A stretch of DNA of 56,915 nt, taken from contig JAZKXZ010000002.1 of assembly GCA_045611845.1 (NCBI GenBank), forward strand, positions 1 to 56,915, in the 5' to 3' direction. This DNA comes from Enterocola sp045611845 (GTDB lineage Bacteria; Bacteroidota; Bacteroidia; Bacteroidales; Paludibacteraceae). A model generated the notes under the pieces. The model was not told the DNA's origin, did no database searches, and worked only from the letters and a program-made list of their open reading frames with translations. Made by a program: the position numbers and the translations under genes. This document shows positions 52,106-56,915 of the stretch, piece by piece. The stretch's first letter is position 1, and each line of letters opens with the position of its first letter.

Positions 52106-52136
52106 TTTGTACTCCCCTCACCTTTCACTATATTTG
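52106..52136 (+). promoter_or_regulatory. Promoter of the hsd operon
   Basis: TTTG (52106-52109), exactly 19 nt, TATATTTG (52129-52136): a full match to the Bacteroidota -33/-7 consensus. The hsdR ATG is 174 nt further, leaving a long AT-rich leader in which no clear structure was seen. Confidence 0.75.
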
Positions 52137-52310
52137 CATAAGCTGATTATTATAGATGCCCCCGCATCAAAACCCTTAAAACGAGAGAATCACCTCTTCA
52201 TATTATTTAGTTTTTTACCTGAATTAGATTGATGTTATTATAACGCCATAAAATTTGGGTAATGTAACTTCTCATAATATATTATTATAAGAATTAATGC
52301 TGAGTAAAAT

Positions 52311-54641
52311 ATGGAAAATAAAAAGCAATTATCAGAAGAAGATATAAAGTTGCGTTATATCACTCCTGCTATCAATGCAGCTGGTTGGAATAATGAGCAA
52401 ATTAGAATGGAATATTACTTTACTGCTGGTAGAGTTTTAATCCAAGGTAAGTTCCATGCCCGTAAAGAAGGTAAGAAAGCTGATTATCTGCTTTTCTCAG
52501 CAGACAATCAACCAATTGCCATTGTTGAAGCCAAGGACAATAATAAACCTGCAGGCCAAGGGCTTCAACAAGCGATGGAATATGCTGAAATATTAGATAT
52601 TCCTTTCGCATATAGTTCAAATGGAGATTGCTTTGTAGAACATGATTTTATTACTGGCAAAGAAAAAACTATTACATTAGATTCATTCCCTTCTCCAAGT
52701 GAGTTAATCTCTCGTGTTCGTGATTCAAAATCATACAATGAAGAACAACTTAAAATTGTAGAACAACCATATTATTATGACAAATTTACTAACGAACCAC
52801 GTTACTATCAGAGAATAGCCATAAATCGTACTATTGAAGCTATAGCACAAGGAAGAAATAGAATGTTACTAGTAATGGCAACTGGTACGGGAAAAACATT
52901 TACTGCTTTTCAAATTATACATAGATTAACAAAATCTGGTGCCAAAAAGAAAGTTTTATATTTAGCAGATAGAAATGTACTTATAGACCAAACGATGGTT
53001 CAAGATTTTAGACCATTTAAGAAGGTTATGACAAAGATTCAAAATAAGAACCTTGATCCTTCTTATGAAATCTACATGGCATTATATCAACAACTAGTTT
53101 CATACGATGAAAATGTAAAAGATCCTTTCACGGAATTTGCTCCTTCTTTCTTTGACTTAATACTTGTTGATGAATGTCATAGAGGTAGCGCTAGGGATGA
53201 TTCTGCTTGGAGAAAAATTTTAGAATACTTCTCGTCTGCGACCCAAATAGGTCTAACAGCTACACCAAAAGTTAAAGAAGGTGCGAATAACCTTGATTAT
53301 TTTAACGAAGGTGACAATAATAAACCTCTCTATACTTACTCTCTTAAACAAGGTATTGATGATGGCTTTTTAGCACCATATCGCGTAACCAATTCTTTTA
53401 TTAATGTAGATTTAGAAGGTTGGAGTCCATATGAAGATGAAAAAGATATACACGGTTATTTGGTAGAGCAAGGTTTTTATAGTCGAAAAGACTTTGGACG
53501 CAAGATTGCATTACTAAAACGCCGAGAAATAGTTGCTCGACGAATAACTAAAATGCTTCACCAAATTGGAAGGATGACAAAAACAATTGTTTTTTGCACA
53601 GACATTGATGAAGCTGAAGCTATGCGACAATTGCTTGTAAATATGAATTCTGATTTATGCAAGAAAGATTCTAGATATGTAATGCGCATAACAGGAGATG
53701 ATAAAGTTGGTAAAAAACAACTTGATAACTTTATCGATGTAGACCAAAAGTACCCTTGTGTAGTAACCACATCTGAAATGCTTTCTACTGGCGTGGATTG
53801 TAAAACATGTGGATTGATTGTGATTGATAAGGAAATAGGCTCAATGACGGAGTTCAAACAAATAGTAGGTAGAGGCACCCGCCTACGCACTGATAAAGGT
53901 AAATGGCACTTTGAAATTCTTGATTTTAGAAATGCTACGCAACTTTTCAAGGACCCTGAATTTGATGGAGATCCAGAACCTCCTCTAGTTTCAGGAGGAA
54001 ATAGCCCAGGTGGTAGCACACCTGGCGGAGGTGGAGATGGTCCTACACCTCCACCTCCGCCTCCAGGACCTAAAAAATTTATTGTAGGAGGTCATGATAT
54101 TAAAATTACACATGAGAAAGTTTCGTATCTTGGAGCTGATGGCCACACATTAGTAACAGAAAGTTTAAAAGACTTTACCCGTAAGAATATACGAGGAAAG
54201 TATGCTTCACTTGATGATTTTATTAAAAACTGGTCAGCAGCAGAAAGAAAACAAGCAATAGTCGACGAACTAAAAGAGTATAATGTACTCATAGATGCCG
54301 TACGCGAGCAAAATCCATTATTAGCAGAAGCTGATATATTTGATATCATTTGTCACGTTGCATTCGATAAGAAACCACTTACTCGTAAAGAACGTGCAAA
54401 CAACGTTAAAAAACGTAATTATCTTGCCAAATATGAAGGAGAAGCAAGGCGTGTACTGGAAGTTCTTTTGGATAAGTATGCTGATAATGGTATTATTGAA
54501 CTTGAAAACGAGAATGTTTTGGAATTGCCTCCATTTGATAAAATAGGTAAACCAAATAAAATATGTAAATTCTTTGGAGGTACTATAGGATTCCTTAAGG
54601 CTCTTGAAGAACTAGAAAATGAATTATATAAAACTGCATAA
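52311..54641 (+). CDS. hsdR: Type I restriction enzyme, R subunit (EcoEI-type)
   Basis: Translocation and cleavage subunit of a type I R-M system. It is 776 residues. The N-terminal endonuclease-like domain has ADYLLFSADNQPIAIVEAKDNN (Asp58, Glu73-x-Lys75). The SF2 helicase follows: MATGTGKTFTAF (Walker A, ~190-196), LVDECHRGS (motif II DECH, 287-290), GLTATPK, then VIDKEIGSMTEFKQIVGRGTRLR (motif VI). A low-complexity Gly/Pro linker (GGNSPGGSTPGGGG...PPPPPPPG, ~563-585) leads to an EcoEI_R_C-like C-terminal helical domain. It is followed by hsdM after 6 nt. Confidence 0.96.
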   Translation: MENKKQLSEEDIKLRYITPAINAAGWNNEQIRMEYYFTAGRVLIQGKFHARKEGKKADYLLFSADNQPIAIVEAKDNNKPAGQGLQQAMEYAEILDIPFAYSSNGDCFVEHDFITGKEKTITLDSFPSPSELISRVRDSKSYNEEQLKIVEQPYYYDKFTNEPRYYQRIAINRTIEAIAQGRNRMLLVMATGTGKTFTAFQIIHRLTKSGAKKKVLYLADRNVLIDQTMVQDFRPFKKVMTKIQNKNLDPSYEIYMALYQQLVSYDENVKDPFTEFAPSFFDLILVDECHRGSARDDSAWRKILEYFSSATQIGLTATPKVKEGANNLDYFNEGDNNKPLYTYSLKQGIDDGFLAPYRVTNSFINVDLEGWSPYEDEKDIHGYLVEQGFYSRKDFGRKIALLKRREIVARRITKMLHQIGRMTKTIVFCTDIDEAEAMRQLLVNMNSDLCKKDSRYVMRITGDDKVGKKQLDNFIDVDQKYPCVVTTSEMLSTGVDCKTCGLIVIDKEIGSMTEFKQIVGRGTRLRTDKGKWHFEILDFRNATQLFKDPEFDGDPEPPLVSGGNSPGGSTPGGGGDGPTPPPPPPGPKKFIVGGHDIKITHEKVSYLGADGHTLVTESLKDFTRKNIRGKYASLDDFIKNWSAAERKQAIVDELKEYNVLIDAVREQNPLLAEADIFDIICHVAFDKKPLTRKERANNVKKRNYLAKYEGEARRVLEVLLDKYADNGIIELENENVLELPPFDKIGKPNKICKFFGGTIGFLKALEELENELYKTA

Positions 54642-54647
54642 TGATAT

Positions 54648-56204
54648 ATGGCTGTAAACAACCTTATTAAAAGACTTCAAAATATTATGCGCCAAGATGC
54701 CGGTATTAGTGGCGATGCTCAGCGTATAGAACAAATGGTGTGGATGTTCTTCCTTAAAGTATATGATGCACAGGAAGAGGTATGGGAATATAAAGCATTT
54801 AAGGAGAAACGTAATTTTAACTCTATTATTCCAGAGGCTTTAAGATGGAGAAACTGGGCTGTAGATAATGCAGATGGTAATGCTCTTACGGGTGACAAAC
54901 TATTAGAATTTATTAATACAGTATTGTTTCCAGTGTTAAAAGGTACTACTGTAACATACAATGGTGAAGAAATTAAGGGTATTGTGGTGACTCACGAAAC
55001 TCCTCGCTCACAAAGTATTGTTAAAGAGGTTTTCGAAGATTTGAACCAATATATGAAGAATGGCATTCTTCTTCGTCAGGTTACTAATGTCATTGATGAA
55101 ATAGACTTCTCAGATGCAGAAGACCGCCACACTTTCGGTGATATTTATGAGGGAATACTAAAAGGCTTGCAATCTGCAGGTAATGCAGGAGAGTTCTATA
55201 CCCCACGTGCACTTACCGATTTTATGGTTAAGATACTACAACCTAAATTGGGTGAGACCTTTGGAGACTTTACATCTGGAACAGGTGGTTTCTTAACATC
55301 TGCATTAAATTATCTTAAAGAGCAAGTGAAAACCACTGATGATTTTGCTCTTTTTCAGAATGCAGTAATAGGTCAAGAGTGGAAACCGCTTCCATATCTA
55401 TTGTCAATCACTAATCTATTGGTGCACGATGTAGAAGCTCCTAACATCCTTCACTGCGACTCTTTGGGAACAAAGATGAGTGATTTCAAGGATTCTGATA
55501 AGGTTGATGTTGTCGCAATGAACCCACCTTATGGTGGTAGCACCGAGGCAAGTGTTAAGGGAAATTTCCCTCTTGATATGCGTAGTAGCGAGACTGCCGA
55601 CCTCTTTATGGTACTTATTATGTACCGCTTGAAGGCCGATGGTCGTGCTGCTGTCATCGTTCCAGATGGTTTCTTGTTTGGTGTTGACGGTGCAAAACTC
55701 GCTATCAAAACGAAACTACTCAAAGAGTTCAACCTTCACACTGTACTTCGTTTGCCGGGTAGCATCTTTGCTCCATATACCAGCATTGCTACCAACATTC
55801 TGTTCTTCAATAACGAGCAGGCTGAAGGAGCAACCGAAGAGTGCCACACAAAGGAGACCTGGTTCTATCGCTTGGATATGCCCGAGGGATACAAGCATTT
55901 CTCAAAGACCAAGCCAATGAAGTTAGAGCACTGCAAACCTATTGAGGATTGGTGGAATAATCGTGAGGAGATAGTTGTAGAGGAAGGCAATATCAAGTCT
56001 AAGAAATTTACCGCAGCAGAACTCCTTGCTATGGACTGTAACTTTGACCAGTGTAAGTTCCCGAAGGATGACGAAGAGGTGCTGCCACCGGCAGAACTTC
56101 TTGCTGATTACTTCAAGAAGCGTGCTGCTTTGGACCATGAAATAGATAAGACTCTTGCAGAGATTCAGAAACTTTTAGGTATTGAATTGAACGATGAACG
56201 GTAA
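54648..56204 (+). CDS. hsdM: Type I restriction-modification DNA methyltransferase, M subunit
   Basis: Adenine-N6 methyltransferase of the same R-M system, 518 residues. The N-terminal HsdM helical domain (~1-140) is followed by AGEFYTPRALTDFMVKI, the SAM-binding DFTSGTGGFL (207-216) and the catalytic NPPYGG (292-297), then PDGFLFGVDGAKLAIKTKLL. Motif I usually reads DPTCGTGG; here DFTSGTGG is a modest variation. It overlaps hsdS by 11 nt. Confidence 0.97.
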   Translation: MAVNNLIKRLQNIMRQDAGISGDAQRIEQMVWMFFLKVYDAQEEVWEYKAFKEKRNFNSIIPEALRWRNWAVDNADGNALTGDKLLEFINTVLFPVLKGTTVTYNGEEIKGIVVTHETPRSQSIVKEVFEDLNQYMKNGILLRQVTNVIDEIDFSDAEDRHTFGDIYEGILKGLQSAGNAGEFYTPRALTDFMVKILQPKLGETFGDFTSGTGGFLTSALNYLKEQVKTTDDFALFQNAVIGQEWKPLPYLLSITNLLVHDVEAPNILHCDSLGTKMSDFKDSDKVDVVAMNPPYGGSTEASVKGNFPLDMRSSETADLFMVLIMYRLKADGRAAVIVPDGFLFGVDGAKLAIKTKLLKEFNLHTVLRLPGSIFAPYTSIATNILFFNNEQAEGATEECHTKETWFYRLDMPEGYKHFSKTKPMKLEHCKPIEDWWNNREEIVVEEGNIKSKKFTAAELLAMDCNFDQCKFPKDDEEVLPPAELLADYFKKRAALDHEIDKTLAEIQKLLGIELNDER

Positions 56205-56915
56205 GCAACTTAAGAATAGTATCCTTCAGTGGGCGATACAGGGAAAACTTGTACCGCAGGATCCTAATGACGAGCCGGCATCAGTTCTGCTTGAGCGTAT
56301 TCGTGAGGAGAAGGCACGCCTTGTCAAAGAGAAGAAAATCAAGAAAGATAAGAACGAATCAATCATTTTCCGTGGTGACGATAATTCCCATTATGAGAAG
56401 TTTGCAGACGGAACGCTTAAATGTATTGATGATGAAATACCCTTTGAGATACCTCAGAGTTGGTGTTGGGTGAGATTCGGGAGTTTAGTTATCCATAATC
56501 CACAAGTGACGGCAGATGATGAAGCAAATGCTGCTTTTATGCCTATGACACTAATAGATGCAGGCTATGGAAGTAGTTACACATACGAAACCAAGAAATG
56601 GGGAACTATCAAAACTGGTTTCACCAAGATTGCTACAGGAGATATTGCATACGCTAAAATTACGCCTTGTTTTCAGAATCGAAAATCATTCATACTTGGA
56701 GAAGTGCCAGGTGGTGTTGCAGCCGCAACTACAGAATTAAATGTGATTCGTACTTATGCTGGCACATTAGACGGATGGTATATTCTTTATTTTCTAAAGT
56801 CTGAATACTTTATCAAGGAGGCAAGATATAAGGGAACAGCTGGTCAGCAACGTGTTCTTTCAGATTATGTGCAAAGTAAACTAGTACCGCTTCCACCACT
56901 AAACGAACAAAAAAG
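56194..56915 (+). CDS. hsdS: Type I restriction-modification specificity subunit (3' end outside window)
   Basis: Target-recognition subunit, cut by the right edge after ~240 codons. The ATG at 56194 lies inside the end of hsdM. The N-terminus MNGKQLKNSILQWAIQGKLVPQDPNDEPASVLLERIREEKARL is the conserved spacer-type segment of HsdS proteins, here before the first TRD. The first TRD has EIPFEIPQSWCWVRFGSL, TGDIAYAKITPCFQNRKS and QQRVLSDYVQSKLVPLPPLNEQ, the conserved TRD end. The second TRD is outside the window, so specificity cannot be judged. Confidence 0.93.
   Translation, partial: MNGKQLKNSILQWAIQGKLVPQDPNDEPASVLLERIREEKARLVKEKKIKKDKNESIIFRGDDNSHYEKFADGTLKCIDDEIPFEIPQSWCWVRFGSLVIHNPQVTADDEANAAFMPMTLIDAGYGSSYTYETKKWGTIKTGFTKIATGDIAYAKITPCFQNRKSFILGEVPGGVAAATTELNVIRTYAGTLDGWYILYFLKSEYFIKEARYKGTAGQQRVLSDYVQSKLVPLPPLNEQK

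Noticed and set aside
52420..54349. Minus-strand reading frames inside hsdR
   Set aside because: They are shadows opposite conserved helicase motifs, without promoters.
1..56915. tRNA, rRNA, IS element or prophage
   Set aside because: No T-loop/anticodon-arm pattern, rRNA signature, transposase or phage structural gene was seen on reading both strands; short divergent elements could still be missed.

Overview
The window is a piece of an AT-rich Bacteroidales (Bacteroidota) chromosome. The evidence is the many promoters with the Bacteroidota -7 box TAnnTTTG, a type IX secretion substrate next to a PorP/SprF protein, homodimeric GlyRS, an IspG with a central insert, and many SPII lipoproteins. 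A genus cannot be named from the sequence alone; an uncultured gut-type lineage is plausible. No rRNA, tRNA, CRISPR array, phage or insertion sequence was recognised.

Layout. 1-8.7 kb: minus-strand operons for a CPA2 antiporter (cut by the left edge) with proA, then LysE exporter, GT2 glycosyltransferase, glutaminyl cyclase, FNT channel and rnhB; a DUF975 membrane protein and a secreted unknown lie between. 8.7-26 kb: housekeeping genes: lpxH, a thioredoxin-like lipoprotein with a duplicated domain, 5-formyl-THF cyclo-ligase, tsaE, parC, glyS, an Ig-like lipoprotein, a GNAT protein, an SDR, metK, an epimerase fused to a zinc ribbon, and mutS. 26-31 kb: a 1260-residue T9SS type-B substrate and its PorP/SprF partner, followed by a 125-nt imperfect palindrome. 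31-39 kb: murF, nadB-ispG, then rplM-rpsI-rpsB-tsf with two candidate structured leaders. 39-49 kb: a TolC/HlyD/EmrB-like tripartite efflux operon with a divergent AraC regulator, an M24 peptidase, a small conserved unknown, a TPR protein, a Nudix hydrolase, a DUF4405 membrane protein and an FGE-fold T9SS type-A cargo.

49.2-56.9 kb is an accessory defence-type region: a frameshifted AlbA/Schlafen-type ATP-binding gene, a zeta-toxin-like kinase bracketed by two 84 %-identical RNA-like stem-loop elements that each precede an intrinsic terminator, the 3' fossil of a second AlbA-type gene joined to a duplicated terminator, and a type I restriction-modification operon hsdR-hsdM-hsdS that runs off the right edge.

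The most unusual content is (i) the repeated stem-loop RNA-like elements flanking the zeta gene, (ii) the 125-nt palindrome after the porP gene, (iii) a GTTAGGA heptamer repeat present both upstream of metK and in frame inside the cyclo-ligase gene, and (iv) the duplication/deletion scar in the accessory region. Assignments rest on reading motifs and translated sequence; no database search was run.
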